From positions 992,001 through 1,056,000 of the forward strand of contig CADCXD010000018.1 of assembly GCA_902806575.1 (NCBI GenBank): a stretch of DNA of 64,000 nucleotides. The letters are read 5' to 3'. This stretch comes from Jackrogersella multiformis (Eukaryota > Ascomycota > Sordariomycetes > Xylariales > Hypoxylaceae). Made by a program: the position numbers and the translations under genes. Positions 45,173-56,522 of the stretch are shown piece after piece; the first letter of the stretch is position 1; each line of letters starts with the position of its first letter. The notes beneath the pieces were generated by a model that was not told the DNA's origin, did no database searches, and was given only the letters and a program-made list of their open reading frames with translations.

Positions 45173-46992
45173 CGTGAATGCGGGTAGGTGTTGGTGTTAG
45201 TGTTGGTGGTTGGTGGTTGGAAATACTAGAGAGGCTTTTACGAGTAGTCTGAAGTTTTGCAAATGGGATTTTGCCTTGTTGCCTGTTTGTTGGGTTCGCC
45301 ACAAGGCGTTATACGTTAGTGGGGTGTGTTGGTAGAGGCAGAGGCTGACAGTTCTAATTTTGTGAATTGCACAGCTGTAGGAAGGATTAGACTTACTCAC
45401 AAGTCAACGAAGATGAGGAGCAAGCAGAGATCACTGGAGAACGCAAGACAACGTTAAGGAAATTGGATTATGAAATGCTGGTTATGTTTAGCGCGATTAG
45501 TGTGAGGGTTTACGAGTGGCGGAGAAAAGGGATGGGGAAAAATGAAGTGTTAAAAAAAGAAGAGAAGTTATAGAAAGTGTGATGCGATTGCGGTGGTGAA
45601 GTTTGGAATCAACGCGAAGGCTGCGTGAGGCGCCCTCCATGTCTCTCCAAATGGGAATCAACCACCGGTAACCACGCTAAATGCGGGGCATGTATTTTTA
45701 CAGCAGCAAATACATCTACCTATCCCTCCATCTATCCTGCGGGTCATACTTGCCTTATCCACGGATCCATGGATGTACCTATACGCCTATTGCTATCTGG
45801 CTGGGAAATACTTTGGGTACCTTAGGTAGGTAACGTTCAGCCCTTACTTAACCAGGCAGTCAGGGTCAGTTAAACTTCGAAGGTTTCTACGAAACTCTTT
45901 ACTTTGATACATTACCATAAATCAATACCTTCCGATGTTTTAAGGGTATAGACTTTACTGGTTTAGAGTGGTATGATGATTCCTTCTGATGACTTAAGAG
46001 GTGCGTACAATACCTACCTAGGTACATACCTCCTATCTACATATGTAGAAAGTATATACTATTCGGGTTGGTTTCAAACAGGTTCACACCTGTTACTCAC
46101 ACAGTCTAGGTTAGGTATTTAAGCATGTAACTCTTATCTCCGATTAGTGCCGTACCATTCTGTGTTATCATTCGCCTTCCGAGGTTATAATTTGATAAAT
46201 TGGTACTTAGTATTTCAGCCTAGACCTTTCTAGATACATATGCATGTATCATAGGTAGATGGAGTTGCAAGTCACTTCGCAGCTGGCAATGATCGTCTCC
46301 AGCTGATGGAAGTTCGGCAGCCAAGATCAGGTAAAGCGGCCCGAGAAGTAGAGCCTCAATCCTGCCTGTTACCACTAGGTATGGAAACTCATAGGCTTGT
46401 ATAGCTTCTTATTTCTTATCTGGGTAACTAGGAGGTAGGTAGGCAAATGATAACTCAATACCTATAGTATTCTATGGCATTACCCGACACCGAACAGAAG
46501 TAATAACGTCTCAAAAATATATAAAGGTTGCTGACTTGCAATATAAGACCACCTAAGGGTGTCGATTTTGTACTCACCTATTTGGATTGGATAATTCTTC
46601 ATACTTTCGAAGTTTATGTGGTTGAATATGCGACTACACTAATTAGATTTATGATTATGATATTAAGAGATATCGCGGAATGATATAATAAACCCGATGA
46701 GGTTAGTTGCCATTTTGTCGACGTCATATTCGATCAACCGGCAGTGTAGATAATACAGATTAGGTACCTAATCTCTTGTAAATTTTAAGATACTTCGGTA
46801 AGAAAAAACCACCAAGCTACCTCCTACTGCAAATAAAATAAGTAAATGGACCGTCCTCAAAAACATAATTTGATGCTTAAATCCAACCTTTTTTAGTGTC
46901 AACAATATTTGGCACTTAGGTTGCCTTATTTCACCAACTTGGAAAGGCGACATACATACCTCGGTACACTAGTGCGCTACAGAAACTGGATT
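45173..46992. other. intergenic between divergent SUMO and Cmc4-like genes
   Basis: No supported gene. The right half is AT-rich with CTACCTAGGTACATACC-type repeats at 46014-46030 and TTAGGTAGGTAA at 45821-45832. An open minus frame at 46768-46953 looks like chance. Confidence 0.5.
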
Positions 46993-47412
46993 ATGGTGTG
47001 TTTTATGGCATCGTGACGATGGGAACGCCCGGAACTAATAGAAGGATAGGGGTTGAAGGAAGATCTCGAGTCAACTCCACCATGTCATCCTCGCGCTGTG
47101 AGTCCCTGAATAACAAGCCAAGCTCGTTTGGACAAACTTTGATTAGATATGGCTAATATCAGCCTTCTCGAAGTGCGCCATTCAAAGTATACACACTCGA
47201 TAGTTTCATTTCCGCTCGGTCTAACACGGACAGATTGCCTCACGAAGAACAACTACAACGAGGCGAAGTGCTCAAACATCATCGATGCCTTATATGAATG
47301 TTGCGATGCCTTCTATCAAAAACACGGCGACAACGCAACTAGTGCTAGTTGCCCGAAGGCCAGCCTCCTACGATTGAGGATGAAGCCAGGGCAGGAGGAG
47401 CGGAAAAATTAA
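46993..47412 (+). CDS. CMC4: Cmc4-like mitochondrial cysteine-motif protein with a 13-nt exon
   Basis: The last exon (47234-47412) encodes CLTKNNYNEAKC and then ALYECCDAFYQKHGDNATSASCPKASLLRL, the core of Cmc4. The preceding family motif CHPRA-CAIQ is found split: PPCHPRA ends at 47097 before GTGAGT, and TGC GCC ATT CAA A (47174-47186) is a 13-nt exon between CGAAG and GTATAC. Introns of 76 and 47 nt have CTAAT and CTAAC branch sites. The frame closes exactly. Upstream of 47083 there is an in-frame stop and no ATG, so the start must come from another exon. The best candidate is an ATG-only exon at 46993-46995 (donor GTGTGT) joined at 47071, which gives 73 residues starting MSTPPCHPRA; a join at 47059 is also possible. 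Cmc4 is an intermembrane-space twin-cysteine protein; its function is poorly known. The start is uncertain, the rest firm. Confidence 0.7.
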
Positions 47413-48266
47413 ATAATTAAAAGGGATGCGTATTGAGGCACGTTCAGGTTGATAATTCAACTTACAACTGAATAATATCATATTCTTTATTGCCTTTGTA
47501 ATTATCCTGGTGAAATTCCGGCTTTGAGGCCAGCTTCTGCAGTTGCGCATCCCTCATGGTAGCATGTTCTACATCTTCTTATGTGCGTTAACCTAGACGG
47601 AGGAAGCAAGGCAACATTTACGAAGAGTAGAAATCGTTCTGGGCGATCATTGAGCGCGCAAGAGATCCGCGAGGGACCTGGATAAACATTGAAGGCAATA
47701 AATGGCTTATCCCGAGACTCTAATATGAATGCCGATGACATTATGTTGAGAAAAGAGAAAGCAAAATAAAAATGTGTGAAAAATCTTGCCTTTGTACTCC
47801 TCCCACTGTGGCTGACGGAATGAGGCTTGTGTCTTTCTATAATTGGTCACCTTCAGATTAGGTAAGGTGGAAGGTTCCAAGTTAGTTGAACTAGGTACCT
47901 AGGTACCTTCCCATGATTACCCGCCAACCTAATTAGACCCAATTAGCTTCTAAGGTACGCTAGCAACTGCTACCGACACGCTATCAGTACCTACCTGAAT
48001 CGCGTTCAGATTCTTTTCTATGTAAACCTTGAGCTTGACCAAGCTTCACTCTTTCACAACACACGAGTAGCACAACGTCAAACGTCTACTAATTGCGCGA
48101 CCCTGCCCAAGGAAACTCCGTCGCCTATCTTAATAGATGATCATACTCCAAATTTGACCGCGACATCTGCCAACACGTGGAGGATGCTGGTTAACAACCG
48201 GCTCCCCATCCAAATATAACGTCGATATTTCGATCCACCCGCTCGCTACCTTTCCTCGTCAACACC
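47413..48266. other. intergenic, Nup84 promoter
   Basis: No gene seen. Tandem spacing between the Cmc4-like and Nup84 genes, with a palindromic TAGGTACCTAGGTACC at 47892-47907. Confidence 0.45.
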
Positions 48267-51200
48267 ATGCTGGCCAATAAACCTCAGCGCATGTACGGCC
48301 TTCAGTTGGGTGGGCCGTCGCCACCTTCCGATCTGGATGACCAAAGTACAGCACCACTGATACCATCAATTGAACAAGAGCAGTTGGAGACTGACCATCC
48401 TGTTCCAACAGTTTCGCCCGGGTACGATGAAGCCGAGAACGAGTTTGCACAGGATGCCGAGGAGTTCGCTAGAGGCCTGGACTGCCTCTCATTAGTGCGA
48501 AAGTCTCCGGCCGAGCAACGAGCCGAGATATTCAAATTGGTTGATTGCTACTACCAGTATGCGGTTCACAAAGTCCACATTCTACGCAAGTCGAAAGGAC
48601 GACTCTCCAGAGCCGGCCCCCATCACTCCTACGATGCTTCCAGTCAGGATTCTATGGACCTTGACGATGCAGAAAATTCGCCGAGGTCGCCAGGTTCAAC
48701 CGAGAACCTTAAGAAATGGGAGTTGGAAGCCCAGACATGGGATATGTTGCGTCGTCTCTTACCGTTGCGATACCCAAACAAAACCTCTCTCAAGCCTACG
48801 CGCCACGACGTTTCGAGATTCCATTCATGCTCGGAGCTCTGGGACGAGTTCCTACAGACGGATTCCACCGCGCAGGAACGCAAAGCCGTCTTGGAATGCC
48901 TGCAGACTAGCGCGGACGAATCGCGTACGGATATAGACGAATTGGTACGAGACTATCAGCAACGGGCAGAGAGGGGCGATATTATCGCATATGGATGGCT
49001 CCATACGCGATCTGCCATTAAGATGCAGAAGAACCTTAACGGCTGGTCTGGCGCTTTGGACCCCAATGCTTCTGACGTTGTCCAGAAGCTCCGAAACGGA
49101 TCGAACCCTTTAGTAACACAGCTTGACCCCGACGTAGCGACAAGGCAGGGTCGGAAGCTTCAGCCGCAAGACGAGTACTTCGAACGAGCTATCTGGCTTG
49201 GATGCTACGAGTTGTTACGAAGAGGACGAAGCATCGCCGAGATTCGAGATTGGTGTGTCGAGAGGACTGAAGTCTGGAGAGCTGTTAGCATGTCGGCTAT
49301 GCCCTTGTCAAAGGGCGAAAGCGAAGGCCGTTTCAACTGTGATCCGCTCTCGATGCTCCTCTGGAGGCGAACCTGTTTTGCCTTGGCGCGACAGGGAGGT
49401 ACTGACGACTTTGAGCGCGCTGTCTACGGGATCCTCTCTGGTGATATCCAAAGCGTCGAAAAAATCTGCGAAGATTGGGATGATTTTGTCTACGCCCACT
49501 ACAATGCTCTACTACGAACGCAGTTTGATGCTTACTTGATGAAACGTTCCCCACCAGATGCAACGGCTACCATTACGCAAACCTTTTCTGCCTTCAACGC
49601 CGTTCAGTTCCACGGTGATGCTGCTTCGGTTGGGGAACGTCTTGTCAAGTCCTTGGAGACGAATGCTAAGACATCCGAAGAAGCGAAAACACCCATGAAG
49701 ACTCTTCAAGCAGCTATCCTTTCCAATAGCTTAGATCAGTATACCTACGAACTCGGTCTTGCGCTTGGGAAGTTAGCAAATAAGGATGATGTTTCGATAT
49801 TGATACCGCGTTACAGTTCGGACGACCAAGATATAGACGACACCAAATTTGTCCAACCGACAGACCATAACGGTTTGCGCGTCTTGGTCCACGTGTATCT
49901 GATCTTGTCAAGTCTCGAAGAGCTGCAGGGTGGTCTGCACGCAGAGCTCAACGAACGCCTTAGAGTACAGGAGAATGTGGTCTCCGCGTATGTGACTACT
50001 CTGAGGTTAACGGGCTTGACGGACATGATGCCGCTGTACTGCGGTCAGATGCGAGGAGAGAGGGCTTTCTTCACGCTCAGCCGAAATATTACTGGCGTGA
50101 CTGATCAACACGAGCGAGAAATACTGTTGAGACTTATGGAGAAGCTCGGCATGGACATTGGCGAATTTGTCCAATTCCAGCCCCATTCTCTTCTTCAGCA
50201 GTATCCCAAACCAGAGGATCACAATTCAGCATTTGGTAGATTCACGGTCTTCTCTAATGATCCACCTACACTTAAGTACGGGCGTCCTCTCAAGCCAGAC
50301 TTTCTCGGGGAGCCTCCGGAGAGTCTGAATGATATCGACGAACATCTCATTCAGTCGTTGGAATGGTTCCTTCTCGTCGATGGCCTCTGGCATGAAATAT
50401 TCCAATACGGCACTGCTATCTACAAACGCTTCCTCAGTAGGTCATCCTTTCTACCACAATAGATTATTGTTGCTTGGTATCTAGTACTAATATCTCACTA
50501 GAGCAATTCAATTTTCATGCAGCTCGTGCCTTATCTGAACGAGTCCGCTGCGCCGAAATATTCAAGAGGAAGACAGGCATCGTCTACTCGGACGATGAAG
50601 ATGTCTCGTGGTTCGACGAGGTTCGAGCAAGTGCCGCGACTGGCGCGTTAGAAGACAACGGCCTTGGCCCGGATGAAGTGGCTGCAGCGCAAAACTATTT
50701 TGAGATGGAGTGCTTGATTCGGGCCTTAGACTCAATGGAGACCATTGCCTCGAGTGAATTATTGGCCCAAGAGTAAGTCCACATCGTTATATTTTCTCTC
50801 AGAATGTCATGAGGCTAACTTCCCAACGCAGTCCGGCAGAGAATGTAGGGCGAGACTTCTGGTCTAATGTTGGTCACGAAGTGAAGGCCATCAAGAGTTT
50901 CATGCGTCCGATCTTAAACGGCTGGCTCATGGACATGGAGAATGTTGAAGGTAAGTTATCGGAGCTTGGCTAGTGGTTGTTTCTAATTAGTAAAACTAGA
51001 AGACGAAGATTTCATCTTCCTTCGAGGAGCATATCTCCCCGAGACGATCATAGGATACGTCAGCGTATTACATTTTGCAGGGACAACTTTAACTCGCGAC
51101 AACCTACTTGAATGCATGGAACTTGCCTCGGTCATTGCGAAGAAGGATGCGGACGTGGCGGGTGTAATCATGATAGCTGGGCGGATGAAGGAGCTTGTCG

Positions 51201-51331
51201 AGGGCTTTGCGAATTGCAGTAAAGCACTCGCAATAAGTAGCAACGATAAGAAAGGTCCCGGCGGCATCAACAGCAAGAGAATGATGCGAGAGCACGGGTG
51301 GACACGAGAACTATGGTCAGTCAAGAAGTGA
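48267..51331 (+). CDS. NUP84: nucleoporin Nup84/Nup107, four exons
   Basis: Exons 48267-50436, 50502-50772, 50832-50950 and 51000-51331 give 963 residues, near the length of Nup107. Donors are GTAGGT, GTAAGT and GTAAGT; acceptors are CTAG, GCAG and CTAG; phases 1, 2 and 1 agree. The branch site TACTAAT is visible at about 50485. The N terminus is acidic and disordered for about 90 residues. A long alpha-helical solenoid follows with family marks such as LEAQTWDMLRRLLPLRY, GDIIAYGWLHTRSA, YFERAIWLGCYELLRRGR and LLWRRTCFALARQ. The C terminus has WFLLVDGLWHEIF and the exon 2 block HAARALSERV. Nup84 is a core member of the Y-complex scaffold of the nuclear pore, where it contacts Nup145C and Nup133. 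The ATG at 48267 is the first of the frame; no upstream extension is needed. Confidence 0.94.
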
Positions 51332-51912
51332 GCGATAGCCTGTATTGCCTGTATTGTCCTACATTAACACCAATGGGTTTACGCTTGCATTTCGGAGGAA
51401 TCCGGGGTTGACGGCGTTGGTTGGATGGATGTACAGATATGACGATGACTATCAAACGTAAGGGCGTTACTTGGGGCATGCTAAAATGTCCGTGGTGTTT
51501 AATAAGATCAACCTGAATACACCTGAATGCCATGTGCTCCGTAATTTACGGCATAGTGATCAAATTAATCCTTATCGGTATCTGCTTCTATTAAATCTAA
51601 ACGGAAACTAGAGGTCGAACAATAGTCATCTATGGAATGGATCTTATAAGTTTTGAGATGTTAGTGGTGTCTGAAAAGGGGTACCCCAAACTTTCATGTG
51701 CCTACACTAGGCTGCTAGGGTAGGTGCGGCGGGTGATAAGATAAGCTACCTCATCCCGCTTCGTCCAACAGCTCCAGAGCTTAAACCTATCACAATCAAC
51801 TTCTCATCCACCACCAGCACAGTTTTGCTACGACCTCAAGACCACTTCAACGTCAATTCGTAACGCAAGAGTTAAATAGAATCTAATAACCACACGATAC
51901 AGAGAAGGAGAA
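51332..51912. other. intergenic Nup84 to Vps37
   Basis: Tandem spacing of 581 bases. No gene or distinct element seen; it should hold the Nup84 3' UTR and the Vps37 promoter. Confidence 0.4.
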
Positions 51913-52845
51913 ATGTACACACCAGCTCCCCCGCCGCCGGTGCCCCCGCCGAAGCCCAGCAGCCACGACGCCAGCCGTCTAGGCACGCCCTCCGCCAACA
52001 ACTCCCCTCGACCGCCGCCGCCGATCCCAGACGACAATTTCCCGAGATCTGCCGAGGGGAAGGGCAAATTCCCAGTTAACACGGATGCGTCAGGCCTGAT
52101 CCTGGCCCCGACGGCGACGGCGGGAGGCTCGACGAACGAGCGTGAGAGCATACCGGATCCCGGCGAGCAGTGGCTGCCCAGGATCCTAGAGGATAAATCG
52201 TACGTCTAGTTTCCTTCCCGCCCCTTGCATATGTCGAATTCGATTATATTACTATATTACCATATTGCTATATTTCTATAGTTCTATTATCTCCCTTTCC
52301 GCCTACAGACCCAACACTAACACTATTAGCGCAGGAAACAAGACCTAGCGGAGATCCTCAGCGACCCGGCAGCCCTGAACGCACTGACACACGCGCCGGC
52401 CACGATACATCCGTCGCTGGCGTCGACGCGGGACTCGCTGCTGGCGGCGCTGAACGACAACGTGGGGCTGGCGGGGCACCTGACGGAGCTGGAGGCGCGG
52501 CTGGCAGCGCAGCGCGCGGCGGCGCAGGCGCAGCTGCTGAGCACGCACGCGCTCGAGCGCCAGTGGCGCCAGAAGCAGGCCGAGATGGACGCGGCGCTGG
52601 CGCCGTTCGCGCCCGCCGCCCTGTACGCGCGGCTGGGCCAGAGCCTCGCCGAGCAGGAGGCCATGTGCCGCGCTATGGAGGAGAGCTTCCTCGAGGGCGG
52701 AGGGGATCGGGGCGCCGACGACCTGGCCACCGAGAGGGAGACCCTGGATTGGGTTAGGAGGTATCGCGAGGCGAAGAAGGTGTTTTACCTTAGGCATGAA
52801 CGCAGGGAGAGGTGGAATGAGCATAGGGTTGGCGGGTGGCGGTGA
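51913..52845 (+). CDS. VPS37: Vps37-like ESCRT-I subunit (Mod(r) domain), one intron
   Basis: Exons 51913-52199 and 52335-52845 (GTACGT donor, GCGCAG acceptor, 135-nt intron, phase 2) give 265 residues. The first 60 residues are Pro-rich (YTPAPPPPVPPPKPSS). From about residue 85 the helical Mod(r) region begins with WLPRILEDKSKQDLAEIL, followed by a coiled coil (HLTELEARLAAQRAAAQAQ, then HALERQWRQKQAEMDAAL) and the end block ETLDWVRRYREAKKVFYLR. Vps37 helps Vps23 and Vps28 form ESCRT-I, which sorts ubiquitinated membrane proteins into multivesicular endosomes. The Pro-rich N terminus is typical of fungal members. Exon 2 is markedly more GC-rich than exon 1. Homology is inferred from architecture and the C-terminal pattern, so the call is strong but not certain. 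Confidence 0.82.
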
Positions 52846-55226
52846 TGGGGTGAGGTGCGGTGTGTTGCGAGGTTTGGCTTCCGGGGCATATGAAGACCCT
52901 AGGGACGGAGACAACATTCTCTGTCTCCCCGCGTCGGCTATCCGAGCCCTACAACTATAACTTTCGTCTGGCCAAGAATCTTCTAGCATCCCTAAGCCTC
53001 GGACGTTTCGATCCACGTGCGCTCAAGTCAAGTTGCGGTCATCAGCACGCCCGGCGAACACATCTGGTCCCAGATTAGGCAGTCCGGACACCGCAAGGGA
53101 TCATGAGAAGATGTCAATCATATCGTTCGTTACTGCTCGATCGCACTTCGCACTATCGACCATATACAATCCAAGGCGTGCGTCTTCATAGTACTTGAAT
53201 CTATTTGCATCCCCGCGCCGACCGCGAAGGAATTGCTGCTATGTATCAGACTATAATTAAACTAAATAGTCGAGCCTTGAGGAGAACAGGTCTGACTAAT
53301 GTCCGAGAGAGCATGGGAAGGAGCATTAGTGGCGTCTACGGAGTGGACGGTAGACCCGCCTGGATTATAGGAAGAGGCAGAGGGAGAGTAGGATCTTCAT
53401 GCATCTGGATCCTGCCTACGCCAATCGCAAGAAGCGTCCGAATATGATTGATCTCATAATCAAATCTACTCCAAACTCTCCACCTGGCAGCTCGCGGCAC
53501 CTGCTATAACGGGGTGGCAACGAGTAGCTGACGCCACTCGACGTTTCCTCACCGGTCGTCCGGGCGGCGGCTCTGCAGGGCCCGGCATCGTGGACGTGCG
53601 CGGAGCGGTCAGAATAGGCAGGCAGGCGGCGCGCGACGAATCACAGCGACACGCACACACAGACAGACAGACGTCGCGCCCACGAGTCTCGTTACAAGGT
53701 TTTCTTTTTTTCTTCTCTCTCTCTCTTTTTCGACTCTGCGCTGCGACGATGGCCGAGGGAAGGTGCTGAAGGGGGGGCAGGCCATTCGGTCCGACCCAGC
53801 GCCAGATACGGGCTGCGGCATGTGACAGCCAAACAAGACGCAGCTGGACGGCTCAACAACTTCGCAACCCCACGATCGTGGTGGGGATGGCGGAGTTTCC
53901 ACGACGGGAGTAGTGTGTGTGTGTGTGTTGTGTGTGTGGCTAGAACGAAACGAAACGAAACGATGTGCGGGAGTGGGATATGGAAAACTGGGTATGGATG
54001 GGTATGGTATGGTCATGGTCATAATTACGGTCGCCGTCGAAATTCGTCCGTTGTCCGTGCGTGTGTCGTATCAATGTGAACATTGAAGACTACCTGCCAG
54101 TCTACCTACCTAGGACATAGTAACATGAGGTATCTGCGAGCCGTGTTTGCTTACATACATATGGTAATGCGATGCATTAGAGCGGCATGGGCGTGCGGTG
54201 ACCGGTCCATTCGTTGTTAGGGTTCGTATACATATGCCATGTGTCCTATGATAAGCTTAATTACCTATATCTTTCCGCAACTGTGACTCTCGGTAGGAAA
54301 GCAGCAGGGCCTCGGGGTTTTTTTTTGTTGAGATACTACCGACCTGTTAGGTACGCTCTTTAAGACCCTACTATGCTATACTATGGATACCTCTCGGTGA
54401 AAATCTTGCCCATGCTCACAAAGTCTGCTTGCTCTCCCCTTTCTACTGGTATACTTACTTAGGTAGGTGCTTAGGCAGGGGGTTCTTGGGTTTTCAGGTA
54501 ACCTTGGAAGTTAGGTACAGTTTACAAACATCTCGATTACCAAGTATATTGATTTTGCATATATCTATCCCAAGACGAGATAAGACGAGACGAAATATGG
54601 TTCTTGACCGTCGCACACACGCAAGCGCGGAGACCAAGTACCAAGCGGCTTTTCGGTAACCTACCTGTCTAGCGGTGACGGAACACGGCCGATTTTTCCG
54701 GCATCACTTCTTCGTTGCTCGCTCTCCTCTCGCACTATGCCCTAGCGCCCCTTAGAAGCGTATGTGTTTTGATTTCCTACCTATTCATATTCATGAGTAT
54801 GTCGTTTCCCCCGCTTGCTTGCCAACTACACTACGGGGGTGATGCGACGTGACGTGACGTTACCCTCCCCCAGGTTACCGGCCCCTTTTCCGAGACCCCC
54901 CTTCCCTCCACCTAGGCCGCTCCACTTGGCTCCATTCATTATGTCCATCCGCCTGCTGCTCTAGCAGGCTTTCCTTTCCCTCGCCCATTTGTCCCCGGGG
55001 CGAGCTTTTGGGTTTCTTATGATATGAGGATACGATACGATACGGTATGGTATGATATATGTGTAAAAAGTATTTCCCCGGATTCTACGCAAGATCTAGG
55101 GGATCATCATCCTACCTCTCCCCTCCCACTTCCGCCAACCCAACCCAACCCCTACCGAGAAACCGTCCTCGGTCCAATTTTTTCTTTCTTTTATTTTACA
55201 TTTTTTTGTTTTTTAAACCCTCCGAT
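52846..55226. other. intergenic, convergent Vps37 / uncharacterised gene
   Basis: No supported gene. It holds short TG and CA runs near 53650-53675 and 53911-53940, a GAAACGAAACGAAACGA repeat at 53946-53962, a CT-rich stretch near 53700-53730, and a GATACGATACGATACGG-like run near 55027-55044. Frames at 53609-54079 on both strands are produced by these repeats. Confidence 0.5.
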
Positions 55227-56522
55227 CTACCTCAGCAGACCGAACGGGCTCTTAGTCTTCATGTCGGGGCTGCGGGGGCTCATCGGCAGCGCGAACAGCT
55301 CGTCCTCCGTCTCCTTGCTCTGGGTCGCGGGCGGCTCTGGCGCCTGCGCGGCGGCCCCGCCCAGCACGGCGTCGAGCGACGCCACGCCGCCTGTCCTCGG
55401 CGGCGCTGCTGCTGCCTCGTCCCCCTTCCTGCCCGGGGCATCGGGCCGCGGCAAGTGCGCGTTCTGAAGCGAGAAGTGCGCGCCTGGAGAAAGAAAGAAA
55501 GAATCAGCACAATACACCAATGCACTAGTAAGCTTGGACCGGACTTAGGGGTGCTATGGCTTTCGACCGAAACAGTGGGACTTTTTCATCGGCGATCTGC
55601 GAAGATCTTCGAGACGAAAAAGGCCGGGGCTGAAACAAGCACCAAAGGGGAGAAAAAAGAAGAAAGAAAAAAAGAGGAAGGTAAGTAGAGTGCTTACCCA
55701 ACGGATTCGCCAGGTCCGACGGCGAAGTAGCCAGCTTGAGGCCCCTAAGCTTCTCGCCCAGGCGTCCGGCGACGGGGGATCTGGGGCTGGCGGGGGGGGG
55801 GGAGACGGGGGCAGGGCGGCGGCGCCTGGGTCGGCGTCGGGGGCGCGCAGGTCGTCGAGGCCGAAGTGGTCGATGATCCACAGGCGCTCCTGCACGGCCA
55901 TCTCCAGGCCGACGCCCTCGCTGTTGTCGCGCAGCTCGGCGCGGATCTCGTCGCGCAGCTGCGCCGCCCGCAGCCGCGCCCACGCCGTGTGCAGCACCCC
56001 GCGCCGCCCCGCCTCCCGCCTCCCCACCCCCAGCCCCGGCGCGAAGATCGCCGGCATCGACTTCGCCGTCAGCATCCTGCCTCCCCGCCATATGCTGACC
56101 GCCGCCGGCACCGCCGCGTCCGACGGCAGCAGGAAGTACACGCGCTGCCGGGCTCCCGCGTCGCCCCTCTGCGCCCCCTCGGCGTTTGCGTTTGCGTTTT
56201 CGTTTTCCGCGTCTTCGACCTCTTCTTTCACCGGAAACGTGGTCGTCTTGCCCTCCCACGTCACGGCCCAGCCGTCCTCCCCGTCGGGCGCCGGGTCCCA
56301 TTCCACCATCAGGATTTTGGACCCCTCGTTGCCGCGGCCGGCCTCGAATTCGAAGCGCGCGAGCGCGTCCGGGGAGGCGGGCGATATCGGCGAGTCCACC
56401 ACGCTGGTTTCCGTCGGGTTGCCGGTGGCGAAGGGGGGCGGCGGTGGCGAGCCTAGTTCGGGTATCCGGAGGGGTGCGGACCCGGACGAGGTCGGCTGGC
56501 TCGGTGTTGGATCCATAGCCAT
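55227..56522 (-). CDS. uncharacterised fungal protein, one intron, apparent frameshift in a G11 run
   Basis: Exon 1 is 55698-56522 and exon 2 is 55227-55483, joined by a GTAAGC to CCAG intron of 214 nt. Exon 1 opens MAMDPTPSQPTSSG and runs through VEWDPAPDGEDGWAVTWEGK, VYFLLPSDAAVPAAVSIWRG and ERLWIIDHFGLDDLRAP. Its frame then fails at a run of eleven C (coding strand; G11 at 55792-55802). In the next frame the text continues VAGRLGEKLRGLKLATSPSD and ANPLG, which joins in phase to GAHFSLQNAHLPRPD of exon 2. One extra base in the run would give 360 residues and the exact phase needed for the intron. I recognise no named domain; the N terminus and the region before the run are Pro-rich. Either the run length is misread, or the gene is disrupted or polymorphic here. 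High GC produces long meaningless frames on the plus strand. Confidence 0.72.

Noticed and set aside
47149..47233. ATG at 47149 as start of the Cmc4-like protein
   Set aside because: It reads through both introns and drops the conserved CHPRA-CAIQ motif, which is recovered exactly by splicing.
53609..54079. Paired frames with His/Thr- and Val/Cys-rich segments
   Set aside because: They come from TG/CA and GAAAC repeats and have no homologous feel.
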